A DNA stretch of 6,704 nt from Christiangramia sp. Its GTDB lineage: Bacteria > Bacteroidota > Bacteroidia > Flavobacteriales > Flavobacteriaceae. The notes below the pieces were generated by a model, which saw only the letters and a list, made by a program, of their open reading frames with translations, had not been told where the DNA came from and ran no database searches. The stretch covers positions 1 to 6,704 of the forward strand of contig JAHELO010000089.1 of assembly GCA_024644145.1 (NCBI GenBank). The letters are read 5' to 3'. Each line of letters starts with the position of its first letter. Position 1 is the first letter of the stretch. Positions 1 to 6,704 of the stretch are shown piece by piece. The translations under genes were made by a program, and so were the position numbers.

Positions 1-725
1 TTAAACATATTGAGAATATTTCAGAAAAGAATATCCTTCTCTTCGGAACAGGAAAAATTGGAAGAAATACCTGCGAAAACCTGGTAAAACATACCAGGAA
101 CAATCATATTACCTTAATTAACAGGACCAAGGATAAGGCCGAAAAGATCGCCGGAAAGTTTAACCTTATCGTCAAGGATTATGCCGATCTTCAGGCTGAG
201 ATCAGAAATAGTGATATTTTAATTGTAGCCACTGGAGCGCATAATCCTACGATCTCGAAAGAACTGATCTATCCTAAGAGGGAACTTTTGATACTGGATC
301 TTTCTATTCCCAAAAATGTTTCAGACGATGTACAGGACCTGGAAAATGTGAAACTTATCCATCTGGATCATCTTTCTCAAATGACCGATGAGACTCTGGA
401 GCGACGCAAACAATTTATTCCACAGGCAAAAATGATCATTGCCGAAGTTGAAGATGATTTTAACCAGTGGCTGGAAACCAGAAAATTTGCACCTACCATT
501 AAGGCTTTAAAGAAAAAGCTTAAAATGATGAAAGATGCTGAGCTGGCGTTTCAGCGTAAAAAAATATCCGACTTCAACGATGAGCAGGCTGAGATTGTTA
601 GTAACAGGATCATACATAAGATCATGAAACATTTCGCTAATCATCTAAAAGAAGACAGCGAAACCACAGATGAAAGTCTGGAATTGATCCAGAAGGTCTT
701 TCAATTAGAAGAGATTACAAAATGA
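1..725 (+). CDS. hemA: Glutamyl-tRNA reductase, C-terminal part (5' truncated by window edge)
   Basis: NADPH-dependent reduction of glutamyl-tRNA(Glu) to glutamate-1-semialdehyde, the first committed step of C5 tetrapyrrole synthesis in the cytoplasm. The reading frame is open from base 3 and gives 240 visible residues. The N-terminal catalytic domain with its nucleophilic Cys lies outside the window. What is seen is the NADPH-binding Rossmann domain, with a GTGKIG loop at visible residues 15-20, an NRT stretch after the second strand, and IVATGA then ILDLSIPKNV, which match the family's conserved nucleotide-domain strands. A charged, helical C-terminal dimerisation domain follows from about base 390, including the stretch FNQWLETRKFAPTIKALK. 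The TGA stop at 723-725 overlaps the hemC start in ATGA, indicating translational coupling. The first methionine in this frame, at base 288, is internal and is not the real start. In many bacteria this enzyme is controlled by haem-dependent proteolysis, but nothing visible here tests that. Confidence 0.95.
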   Translation, partial: KHIENISEKNILLFGTGKIGRNTCENLVKHTRNNHITLINRTKDKAEKIAGKFNLIVKDYADLQAEIRNSDILIVATGAHNPTISKELIYPKRELLILDLSIPKNVSDDVQDLENVKLIHLDHLSQMTDETLERRKQFIPQAKMIIAEVEDDFNQWLETRKFAPTIKALKKKLKMMKDAELAFQRKKISDFNDEQAEIVSNRIIHKIMKHFANHLKEDSETTDESLELIQKVFQLEEITK

Positions 726-1639
726 GCAAAGTAATTAGAATTGGTACGAGAGACAGCGAATTAGCACTTTGGCAGGCCAGAACCGTACAAAATGCTCTTG
801 AAAAGACCGGTCATAAGACAGAATTGGTACCTGTAAAATCTACCGGCGACCTAAATCTCGATCAGCCACTATACGAAATGGGAATTACTGGAATATTCAC
901 CAAAACCCTGGACGTAGCTATGATCAAGGGAGAAGTAGATATTGCAGTTCATTCTATGAAAGATGTTCCAACTGCTTTACCAAAAGGAATCGTGGAAGGT
1001 GCGGTTATGAAAAGAGCTAGCAATAAGGATATTCTTGTTCATAAAGGAATTGATTTCCTTGATTCTGGCCAGGGATGCATTGCCACGGGAAGTCTGAGAA
1101 GAAAGGCCCAATGGCTTCACAAATATCCAGAACATACCGTAGTAGACCTTCGTGGAAATGTGAACACGCGCCTTCAAAAATTAAATGATAATGATTGGAA
1201 TGGAGCAATATTCGCTGCTGCCGGCCTGGACCGTATAGAGATAAAACCTGAAAATTATATTGACCTTAACTGGATGATCCCGGCTCCGGCTCAGGGTGCA
1301 ATGCTCATTGTCGCGATGGAGCATGACACTTATTCCCGCGAGGCTTTGACGATACTTAACCATAAGGAGTCTGAAATATGTGTTCATATAGAAAGAGAAT
1401 TTCTTCGGGTACTGGAAGGAGGATGTACTGCACCAATAGGTGCTCTTGCCAGGATCGTAAATGGTCAGGTTAATTTTCGTGGTGCGCTTTTCAGCCTGGA
1501 TGGACAACGCAAAATAGAAGTTGAAAAAAACCTCCCCATCCCAGAAGTAGAAAATATGGGTAAGAATGCCGCGCTGGAAATCCTGAATAAAGGGGGAAAA
1601 GCATTGATGACAGAGATCAAATCTATTTTGAAAAATTGA
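722..1639 (+). CDS. hemC: Porphobilinogen deaminase (hydroxymethylbilane synthase)
   Basis: Cytoplasmic enzyme that polymerises four porphobilinogen units into hydroxymethylbilane on a covalent dipyrromethane cofactor. The 305 residues are close to the family norm of about 300-320. The N-terminal IRIGTRDSELALWQA contains the substrate-binding Arg10. VHSMKDVPT carries Asp81, the counterpart of the catalytic Asp84 of E. coli. GSLRRKAQ (Arg125, Arg126) and DLRGNVNTRL (Arg144, Arg150) supply the arginines that hold the acidic side chains. LEGGCTAPIGA contains Cys235, the cofactor attachment site. All catalytic residues are therefore present. The segment PAPAQGAM near residue 187 replaces the more common PAxGQGAL. 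The ATG at 722 overlaps the hemA stop by 4 bp, and the IRIGTR motif sits where expected from this start. hemD follows after 3 bp. Confidence 0.98.
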   Translation: MSKVIRIGTRDSELALWQARTVQNALEKTGHKTELVPVKSTGDLNLDQPLYEMGITGIFTKTLDVAMIKGEVDIAVHSMKDVPTALPKGIVEGAVMKRASNKDILVHKGIDFLDSGQGCIATGSLRRKAQWLHKYPEHTVVDLRGNVNTRLQKLNDNDWNGAIFAAAGLDRIEIKPENYIDLNWMIPAPAQGAMLIVAMEHDTYSREALTILNHKESEICVHIEREFLRVLEGGCTAPIGALARIVNGQVNFRGALFSLDGQRKIEVEKNLPIPEVENMGKNAALEILNKGGKALMTEIKSILKN

Positions 1640-1642
1640 GCA

Positions 1643-2293
1643 ATGGCAACGGTTCTTTCTACAAAAAAACTTGCCCCGAATCAAAAGGAACTATTGCTGA
1701 ATAGCGGAATTGGACTGGTAGAATACGATGCAATCTCGATCGAATTCGTTGAATTTAATATTGAAAGTCAAGGAATTCAAAATGCTATTTTTACCAGCAG
1801 CAATGCGGTAAAAGCTATTAAAGATAAAGACCTGCAAATAGAGAATTGCTTCTGTGTAGGTGATAAGACCGCTGCTTATGCTTCAAAAAATGGTATAAAG
1901 TGCATGGAAATCGCCAATAATTCTAAAGAACTGGCAAGGAAAATTATCAGGAAGCATAATCAAAAAGAATTTCATTTCTTCAGCGGAAATAAGCGCAGGG
2001 ACGAACTGCCTCAACTACTGAAAGAAAACAATATAAAATACGAAGAGACCCAGGTCTATAATACTACACTAAATCTGAAAAAATTCGAATCTGAATTTGA
2101 AGGGATCCTTTTTTTCAGTCCCAGTGGGGTAAAAAGTTTCACACATAGAAACCTTTTAGACACAACGGCCTTTTGCATTGGAGATACAACAGCTTTTGAG
2201 GCAAAGAGGCATACCAATAAAATTGTAGTTGCGGCTAAACCCGGTATTGAAAATGTGATTGCGAAAGTGGTCTCGAATTTAAAGAACGATTAA
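1643..2293 (+). CDS. hemD: Uroporphyrinogen-III synthase
   Basis: Cyclises hydroxymethylbilane with inversion of ring D to uroporphyrinogen III, preventing spontaneous formation of the useless type I isomer. The 216 residues are slightly shorter than the usual 240-260. HemD sequences diverge strongly, so the call rests on family-typical short motifs and on position. The motifs are FTSSNAV (residues 50-56), CVGDKTA (71-77), [12 protein letters not shown] (112-123), VYNTTL (138-143), FSPSGVKSF (158-166), CIGDTTA (178-184) and a C-terminal [10 protein letters not shown] (197-206). The two repeated [15 protein letters not shown] and CxGDxTA pairs reflect the two similar lobes of the fold. The ATG at 1643 lies 3 bp after the hemC stop, so coupled translation is likely. 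It is not fused to hemC or to a methyltransferase, as happens in some bacteria. Confidence 0.93.
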   Translation: MATVLSTKKLAPNQKELLLNSGIGLVEYDAISIEFVEFNIESQGIQNAIFTSSNAVKAIKDKDLQIENCFCVGDKTAAYASKNGIKCMEIANNSKELARKIIRKHNQKEFHFFSGNKRRDELPQLLKENNIKYEETQVYNTTLNLKKFESEFEGILFFSPSGVKSFTHRNLLDTTAFCIGDTTAFEAKRHTNKIVVAAKPGIENVIAKVVSNLKND

Positions 2294-2307
2294 AACACCT
2301 CAGGAAA

Positions 2308-3333
2308 ATGATAAAGAACGACCTGTTTTTAAAGGCATTAAAAGGAGAATCTGTAGAACGCCCACCCGTTTGGATGATGAGACAGGCTGGTAGGTATTTA
2401 CCAGATTTCATGAAATTGAAGGAGAAATATGATTTCTTCACCCGTTGCAGAACTCCGGAACTTGCCACCGAAATCACCGTGATGCCTATAAAACAAATAG
2501 GACCCGATGCCGCAATACTTTTCAGCGATATTCTTGTGGTTCCACAGGCGATGAATATAGAAGTAGAAATGAAACCCGGGGTGGGACCCTGGCTGCCAAA
2601 ACCTGTGAATACAGCTAAAAAGGTGGAAGAGGTAATAGTACCTGATGTAAATGAGGAATTAGATTACGTTTTTGAGGCCATAAAACTTACCAAGCAGGAA
2701 TTAAATGATGAAGTGCCCTTGATAGGATTTGCCGGATCACCCTGGACGATACTTTGCTATTGCGTACAGGGGCAGGGTTCTAAAACCTTCGATAAAGCGA
2801 AAAGATTTTGTTTTATGGAACCCATTGCAGCTCATACTTTATTACAAAAGATTACAGATACAACTATCGCCTATCTAAAAGAAAAAGTGAAGGCCGGGGT
2901 AGATGCCATCCAGCTATTTGATTCGTGGGGTGGATTACTGGAACCAAAAGATTATCAGGAGTTTTCCTGGAAGTACATGCAACAGATCATCGATGCTTTA
3001 AAAGATGAGGTACCTGTAATCGCATACGGGAAGGGATGTTGGTTTGCTTTGGATAAAATGGCAAAATCTGGCGCCTCTGCACTGGGAGTAGACTGGACCT
3101 GTGAAGCAAGAAATGCGAGATATTTAAGTGGAGGTAATATCACCCTGCAGGGTAATTTTGATCCCGCAAGACTATATTCTAAACCAGAAGAGATAAAATA
3201 TATGGTTCATGATATGATCAGGGCGTTTGGAAAAGACCGGTATATTGCAAACCTTGGCCATGGTATTCTTCCAGATATCCCTGTAGATAATGCGAAGGCT
3301 TTTGTGAACGCAGTGAAGGAATACCGGGACTAA
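2308..3333 (+). CDS. hemE: Uroporphyrinogen decarboxylase
   Basis: Cofactor-free decarboxylation of the four acetate side chains of uroporphyrinogen III to give coproporphyrinogen III, in the cytoplasm. The 341 residues are near the usual 340-365, forming one TIM-barrel domain. The N-terminal signature [17 protein letters not shown] holds Arg25 and Arg29 (counterparts of human Arg37 and Arg41). [13 protein letters not shown] contains Asp74, the likely counterpart of the catalytic human Asp86. The second signature [14 protein letters not shown] contains Tyr151 (human Tyr164). FDSWGG (Ser206) and [11 protein letters not shown] (His318, human His339) complete the active site. LQGNFDP near residue 280 is also typical. 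The ATG lies 14 bp after hemD, with an AGGA at 2302-2305 that is only weakly placed as a ribosome binding site. The downstream gene starts with no gap. Confidence 0.98.
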   Translation: MIKNDLFLKALKGESVERPPVWMMRQAGRYLPDFMKLKEKYDFFTRCRTPELATEITVMPIKQIGPDAAILFSDILVVPQAMNIEVEMKPGVGPWLPKPVNTAKKVEEVIVPDVNEELDYVFEAIKLTKQELNDEVPLIGFAGSPWTILCYCVQGQGSKTFDKAKRFCFMEPIAAHTLLQKITDTTIAYLKEKVKAGVDAIQLFDSWGGLLEPKDYQEFSWKYMQQIIDALKDEVPVIAYGKGCWFALDKMAKSGASALGVDWTCEARNARYLSGGNITLQGNFDPARLYSKPEEIKYMVHDMIRAFGKDRYIANLGHGILPDIPVDNAKAFVNAVKEYRD

Positions 3334-3813
3334 GTGTTTTTGTGGAGGTGGTTAAAAGGATTGGAGCTAAGGCAGATTTTAAAACTCTGCTGGGTGTTTA
3401 TAAAAGACCCTATGTATATCGCAGCAACCTACCGGGCCACCAAAAAAACTCTTGAAATTTGTGATTCGAAGTTCGGGCAGGAACATCATCTGGATACTAA
3501 GGCAAATGCATTTAGACATGCTTTATGGAATTATTTACTTTGTGAAAAATACTACGCTGTTTCCAGGTCAAAAGATAAGGCCATTGCCAAAAGCAGGAAA
3601 ATAACAGATCTGCATGAAGTTCTTTTGCCCAATCCAAAATGCGAAAGATTAATGGATCTACATAATAATAAAATAGGCCGGGATTTATTTCGTAATAAGA
3701 GAGGAGTAAATATCGTTAACCAGTTAGAAAATATGCTGAAGGAAGCTAAAAAGTTAAGATCCACAGAGGATATTAATGAGGCAGAAGACCATCTGGTATA
3801 TTTGGAAGAATGA
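3334..3813 (+). CDS. Uncharacterised 159-residue protein between hemE and hemF, DUF6973-like
   Basis: Function unknown. The GTG at 3334-3336 directly follows the hemE stop TAA (3331-3333). TTG codons at 3340 and 3361 are possible alternative starts, so the N-terminus is uncertain. The first roughly 30 residues are rich in Trp, Leu and Ile with interspersed Lys and Arg, suggesting a membrane-touching amphipathic helix rather than a cleavable signal peptide. The core carries three motif blocks: NAFRHALW (residues 58-65), DLHE (92-95) followed by LPNPKCERL, and MDLHNNKIGRDLF (107-119). The combination RHxxW, HE and MDxxNNxxG resembles, from memory, the DUF6973 family, and the grouped His, Glu, Asp and Asn look like a metal or catalytic site (inference). 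The C-terminus is charged and helical. The gene lies on the same strand as hemE and hemF with gaps of 0 and 11 bp, so it is probably co-transcribed with them. No enzymatic role in haem synthesis can be assigned. Confidence 0.85.
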   Translation: MFLWRWLKGLELRQILKLCWVFIKDPMYIAATYRATKKTLEICDSKFGQEHHLDTKANAFRHALWNYLLCEKYYAVSRSKDKAIAKSRKITDLHEVLLPNPKCERLMDLHNNKIGRDLFRNKRGVNIVNQLENMLKEAKKLRSTEDINEAEDHLVYLEE

Positions 3814-3824
3814 AAAATTAAGGA

Positions 3825-4730
3825 ATGAAGAAACGTTTTTACGCATATATACAGGACCTTCAGGATAGGATTACAAGTAAACTTGAAGAAATAGATGGTA
3901 AAGCAAAATTTCAGGAAGATATCTGGAAACGCGAAGAAGGTGGTGGCGGTAGAACGAGGGTTATTGAGAATGGAGCCGTATTTGAAAAAGGAGGTGTAAA
4001 TATCTCTGCAGTATATGGTCCTCTGGCTCCAGCGATGCAAAAATATTTCAAGGTAGGTGATGTAGATTTTTTTGCCTGTGGTCTTAGCCTTGTACTTCAT
4101 CCAAAAAACCCAATGGTTCCTACTGTTCACGCCAACTGGAGGTATTTCGAAATGTATGATAAAGAGGGCAAGATAATAGACCAGTGGTTTGGTGGTGGCC
4201 AGGATCTAACTCCCTATTATTTATTTGAAGAAGATGCCAGACATTTTCACCAGGTCTCTAAAAAGGCCTGTACACCACATGGTTTTTCCTTTTACACAGA
4301 ATATAAAAAGAAATGTGATGAGTATTTCTGGAATTCTCATCGTGATGAAGCACGCGGAATTGGAGGTCTTTTCTTTGACTACCTTAAGGAAGACGGCCAT
4401 ATGAAAATTGGAGATTGGTATGATTTCGTAACCAATGTGGGGAATTCCTTCCTTGACGCTTACGTTCCTATTGTAGAAAGAAGGAAAGACGAGCCATATA
4501 CTCAAAAAAACCGTGACTGGCAGGAGATTAGAAGAGGTCGTTATGTAGAATTCAACCTGGTTCACGATAAGGGAACCCTGTTCGGATTAAAGACGAACGG
4601 TAGAATTGAAAGTATCCTAATGAGTCTTCCTCCCCATGTACAATGGGTGTACGATCATCATCCTGAACCGGGTAGTGAAGAAGAAAAATTAGTAAAAGTA
4701 TTGAAAAGCCCCAGGAACTGGGTAGATTAA
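3825..4730 (+). CDS. hemF: Oxygen-dependent coproporphyrinogen III oxidase
   Basis: Oxidative decarboxylation of two propionates of coproporphyrinogen III to vinyl groups, giving protoporphyrinogen IX and consuming O2. The 301 residues match the roughly 300-residue E. coli enzyme. Conserved blocks in order are GGGGRTRV (39-46), NISAVYGPL (59-67), LHPKNPMVPTVHANWRYFEM (91-110), WFGGGQDLTPYY (121-132), EEDARHFH (135-142), HRDEARGIGGLFFDYL (172-187), RYVEFNLVHDKGTLFGL (starting near 240) and a C-terminal SLPPHVQWVYDH. Histidines 92, 102, 140 or 142, and 172 correspond to the four His residues proposed as important or metal-binding in E. coli HemF. It is unrelated to the radical-SAM HemN that does this step without oxygen. 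The ATG follows the preceding stop by 11 bp, and hemB follows after 21 bp. Confidence 0.98.
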   Translation: MKKRFYAYIQDLQDRITSKLEEIDGKAKFQEDIWKREEGGGGRTRVIENGAVFEKGGVNISAVYGPLAPAMQKYFKVGDVDFFACGLSLVLHPKNPMVPTVHANWRYFEMYDKEGKIIDQWFGGGQDLTPYYLFEEDARHFHQVSKKACTPHGFSFYTEYKKKCDEYFWNSHRDEARGIGGLFFDYLKEDGHMKIGDWYDFVTNVGNSFLDAYVPIVERRKDEPYTQKNRDWQEIRRGRYVEFNLVHDKGTLFGLKTNGRIESILMSLPPHVQWVYDHHPEPGSEEEKLVKVLKSPRNWVD

Positions 4731-4751
4731 AAAACCTTAAAGCTGAATTCC

Positions 4752-5726
4752 ATGTATCCCTTAAGACGCAACAGAAGATTAAGAACCAACGAATCTATAA
4801 GATCACTGGTTAGAGAAACCATTATTTCTCCTCAGGATTTTATTGTCCCGCTCTTTATTGTAGAAGGGAACAATGTGAAAGAAGAGATCGCTTCCATGCC
4901 GGGATATTTCAGATACAGCCTGGACCTCCTGGAAAAAGAGGTGCGTGAACTCTGGAATTTAGGTTTACGTTCGGTACTGCTTTTCGTGAAAGTTCCAGAT
5001 AATTTAAAAGATAATGCAGGAACCGAGGCGCTTAATAAGGATGGCTTAATGCAACGCGCTGTAAAAATGGTTAAGAATGTCGCACCAGAAATGGTTGTAA
5101 TGACAGATGTGGCTTTAGATCCTTATTCTTCTTATGGCCATGACGGTGTTGTTGCCGAAGGAAAAATCCTGAATGATGACACCACTGCTATACTTGCAGA
5201 AATGGCACTTTCTCATGCAAAAGCCGGGGCCGATTTTGTTGCTCCCAGCGATATGATGGATGGAAGGATCTTCGAAATAAGAACTTTGCTGGAAGATGAA
5301 GGATTTCATGAAACAGGAATTATGAGCTATTCAGCCAAATATGCTTCTGCATTTTACGGACCCTTCAGGGATGCTCTGGATTCAGCTCCTGGTTTCGGGG
5401 ACAAGAAAACCTACCAGATGGATCCCTCGAACCGCGAAGAAGCGATCAGGGAAACCCTGATGGATATAGATGAAGGAGCAGATATCGTGATGGTAAAACC
5501 AGGCTTATGTTATCTGGACATTGTGAGAGAGATTAAAAATGCTGTGAATGTTCCGGTGGCCGTATATCAGGTAAGTGGAGAATATGCAATGATAAAAGCA
5601 GCAGCAGAAAAAGGATGGCTTGATCATGATGCTGTAATACTGGAACAGTTAACGGCTATAAAACGGGCTGGAGCCAGTATGATCGCATCTTATTTTGCTA
5701 AAGATGCTGTAAAATTGATCTCCTGA
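4752..5726 (+). CDS. hemB: Delta-aminolevulinic acid dehydratase (porphobilinogen synthase), Asp-type metal site
   Basis: Condenses two 5-aminolevulinate molecules to porphobilinogen. It acts upstream of hemC although encoded last in the cluster. The 324 residues are the normal length for this octameric TIM-barrel enzyme. The N-terminal arm begins YPLRRNRRLR. The catalytic lysines are Lys196 in SYSAKYASAFYGPFRDA and Lys249 in MVKPGLCYLDIV, the latter being the Schiff-base residue. APSDMMDGRI (164-173) and YQVSGEYAM are also characteristic. The metal region reads DVALDPYSSYGHDG, with Asp119, Asp123 and Asp131 in place of the three zinc-binding cysteines found in E. coli and animal enzymes. From family knowledge this is the Asp-rich class that does not need catalytic zinc and usually uses Mg2+, as in plants and Pseudomonas. 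The ATG at 4752 is 21 bp after hemF. The stop lies inside a small inverted repeat. Confidence 0.98.
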   Translation: MYPLRRNRRLRTNESIRSLVRETIISPQDFIVPLFIVEGNNVKEEIASMPGYFRYSLDLLEKEVRELWNLGLRSVLLFVKVPDNLKDNAGTEALNKDGLMQRAVKMVKNVAPEMVVMTDVALDPYSSYGHDGVVAEGKILNDDTTAILAEMALSHAKAGADFVAPSDMMDGRIFEIRTLLEDEGFHETGIMSYSAKYASAFYGPFRDALDSAPGFGDKKTYQMDPSNREEAIRETLMDIDEGADIVMVKPGLCYLDIVREIKNAVNVPVAVYQVSGEYAMIKAAAEKGWLDHDAVILEQLTAIKRAGASMIASYFAKDAVKLIS

Positions 5727-5730
5727 TCAA
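5715..5730. repeat. 6-bp inverted repeat around the hemB stop codon
   Basis: TTGATC and GATCAA form a perfect 6-bp stem with a TCCT loop, overlapping the last hemB codons and the TGA stop (5724-5726). A second small dyad, CCCA-GGT-TGGG, lies at 5740-5750. Neither is GC-rich, and neither is followed at once by a clean run of T, so this is not a convincing intrinsic terminator. It may nevertheless mark the 3' end of the operon message. It could also be chance. Confidence 0.3.
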
Positions 5731-5855
5731 CTTATAGGTCCCAGGTTGGGCTTCTTATGAGTTTATTAATTTGCTGTTTTCAGGTTTTATCATTTCTTTT
5801 TAAATATTTGCTTAGAGAATATATAAATTAGCCAGTCTAACAGTCAATTAAGCGT
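5727..5855. other. Intergenic gap between the haem cluster and the CNNM-family gene
   Basis: This is the longest non-coding stretch in the window (129 bp) and is strongly AT-rich. It contains T-rich runs (for example around 5777-5801) and AT-rich blocks such as TAAATATTTG (5801-5810) and TATATAAATTAG (5820-5831), which loosely resemble the Bacteroidota -7 element TAnnTTTG. I found no -33 TTTG at the right distance. A promoter for the downstream gene probably lies here, but its exact elements cannot be fixed from sequence alone. Confidence 0.45.
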
Positions 5856-6704
5856 ATGGGCTTATTAATTCTTTTTGCCACATTATCTATCTTCTTTTCC
5901 TTTATGTGCTCCATTTTGGAAGCCTCTCTTTTGAGTATTACCCCTTCCTATATCAAGATCAAGAGAAAGGAAGGTAAACACTATGCCAAGATACTGGCGC
6001 ACTTAAAACAGGATATAGACAAACCGCTTATAGCCATACTTACCATTAATACCGTGGCGCATACCGTAGGAGCGATATTGGTGGGAGTGCAGGCAGAAAA
6101 AACTTTTGGAGACGGAGGGAATGCCGTGGGCATTGTATCTGGCCTTATGACTCTGGCTATATTGATCCTTTCTGAAATTATCCCCAAAACAATTGGCGCC
6201 ACATACTGGCAATCTTTAGGTAATTTCACTGCAAAGTCCCTGCAGATAATGATCTTTCCTCTGAAGTATACAGGTCTATTATGGTTGATGACGCTTACTA
6301 CAAAACTTATTGGCAAATCTGCCCATGTAAGCAGTATGAGCCGGGAAGAATTCGCAGCAATCACCGATGCCGCTGAAGAAGACGGTGTATTTGAGGAAAG
6401 TGAAACCACGGTGATTAAGAATTTACTGGTATTTAAATCTGTAGAAGCGAAAGATGTCATGACGCCATTTTCCGTAGCAATCACAGAAGATGAAAGCATG
6501 TCTTTAAAAGATTTTTACCAGAATCACCGGAACCTGAAATTTTCAAGGATCCCTGTGTACAAGGATAAATCAAACAATATTTCGGGTTTTATCCTTAAAG
6601 ATGATGTGCTGGAAGAAGTGATAGATGAAAAAGGCCACCAGTCCCTAAGTGACATAAAACGGGAAATTCTGGTTACCAAAGACAACACCCCGATCCCGGA
6701 ACTT
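5856..6704 (+). CDS. CNNM/CorC-family membrane protein (DUF21 plus CBS domains), 3' truncated by window edge
   Basis: The frame is open from the ATG at 5856 to the window end, giving 283 visible residues and no stop. An in-frame TAA at 5838-5840 makes this ATG the first possible start. The N-terminal part is a DUF21 (CNNM) transmembrane domain with hydrophobic segments at about residues 2-28, 57-79, 90-115 and 128-150. The hallmark SEIIPKTIGA is at 106-115. A cytosolic part follows, with SREEFAAITDAAEEDGVFEE (162-181), VMTP (201-204) and SRIPVYKD (230-237), which mark the linker and first CBS region. Homologues are linked to Mg2+/Co2+ or Na+ transport. Database names such as 'hemolysin family protein' come from the HlyC/CorC label and have nothing to do with haem. 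Function here is inferred only at family level. The gene lies 129 bp after hemB and is probably a separate transcription unit. The second CBS motif and any CorC-HlyC C-terminal domain are out of view. Confidence 0.93.
   Translation, partial: MGLLILFATLSIFFSFMCSILEASLLSITPSYIKIKRKEGKHYAKILAHLKQDIDKPLIAILTINTVAHTVGAILVGVQAEKTFGDGGNAVGIVSGLMTLAILILSEIIPKTIGATYWQSLGNFTAKSLQIMIFPLKYTGLLWLMTLTTKLIGKSAHVSSMSREEFAAITDAAEEDGVFEESETTVIKNLLVFKSVEAKDVMTPFSVAITEDESMSLKDFYQNHRNLKFSRIPVYKDKSNNISGFILKDDVLEEVIDEKGHQSLSDIKREILVTKDNTPIPEL

Noticed and set aside
288..725. Stand-alone 145-residue protein starting at the Met at 288
   Set aside because: The same frame is open from base 3 with no stop and encodes the glutamyl-tRNA reductase Rossmann domain upstream. 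The Met at 288 is internal to hemA.
1181..1684. 167-residue frame on the minus strand opposite hemC
   Set aside because: It is fully antisense to conserved hemC and the start of hemD, with Cys/Phe/His-rich sequence and no family resemblance.
3552..4130. 192-residue frame on the minus strand across the 3' part of the unknown gene and the start of hemF
   Set aside because: It is antisense to two well-supported genes, spans their junction, and has Phe/Ser-rich composition typical of an antisense shadow with no recognisable motif.
5770..5831. Bacteroidota-type promoter (TTTG and TAnnTTTG) before the gene at 5856
   Set aside because: TTTG at 5770-5773 and AT-rich -7-like blocks at 5803-5810 and 5824-5831 each miss the consensus or the expected spacing of about 19-21 bp, so no specific promoter is called.
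5981..6499. 172-residue frame on the minus strand opposite the CNNM-family gene
   Set aside because: The + strand frame here encodes clear DUF21 motifs (SEIIPKT) and is continuous to the window end. The antisense frame has no motif and is Ser/Ala-rich by chance.
5856..6704. Haemolysin linked to the haem cluster
   Set aside because: The HlyC/CorC name is historical. The DUF21 and CBS motifs indicate a cation-transport-type membrane protein, and the 129-bp gap suggests a separate unit.

Overview
The window holds a compact, single-strand haem (tetrapyrrole) biosynthesis cluster from a bacterium that is most likely a member of the Flavobacteriaceae (Bacteroidota), perhaps a marine Gramella/Christiangramia-like genus. 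The lineage call is inference. It rests on the AT-leaning base composition, the lack of consistent Shine-Dalgarno sequences, the gene order, and the look of the proteins. No rRNA or other marker gene is present to confirm it.

Layout, all on the + strand: (1) 1-725, the 3' part of hemA (glutamyl-tRNA reductase), cut by the window edge. (2) 722-1639, hemC, sharing an ATGA overlap with hemA. (3) 1643-2293, hemD. (4) 2308-3333, hemE. (5) 3334-3813, a 159-residue protein of unknown function that starts directly after the hemE stop codon and carries a conserved-looking His/Glu/Asp/Asn motif set, possibly the DUF6973 family. (6) 3825-4730, hemF, the oxygen-dependent coproporphyrinogen oxidase. (7) 4752-5726, hemB, with an Asp-type rather than Cys-type metal site. 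(8) A 129-bp gap without a gene. (9) 5856 to the window end, the 5' part of a membrane transporter-like gene of the CNNM/CorC (DUF21 plus CBS) family, which has no evident link to haem.

Together hemA-C-D-E-F-B encode most of the C5 route: glutamyl-tRNA to glutamate-1-semialdehyde (HemA), 5-aminolevulinate to porphobilinogen (HemB), then hydroxymethylbilane (HemC), uroporphyrinogen III (HemD), coproporphyrinogen III (HemE) and protoporphyrinogen IX (HemF). The aminomutase (hemL), protoporphyrinogen oxidase and ferrochelatase are not in the window. Gene gaps of -4, 3, 14, 0, 11 and 21 bp argue for one polycistronic transcript whose promoter lies upstream of the window.

The only part that looks under-described is the small gene between hemE and hemF. 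The rest is a conventional, intact pathway cluster. I see no mobile elements, CRISPR arrays, RNA genes or riboswitches.
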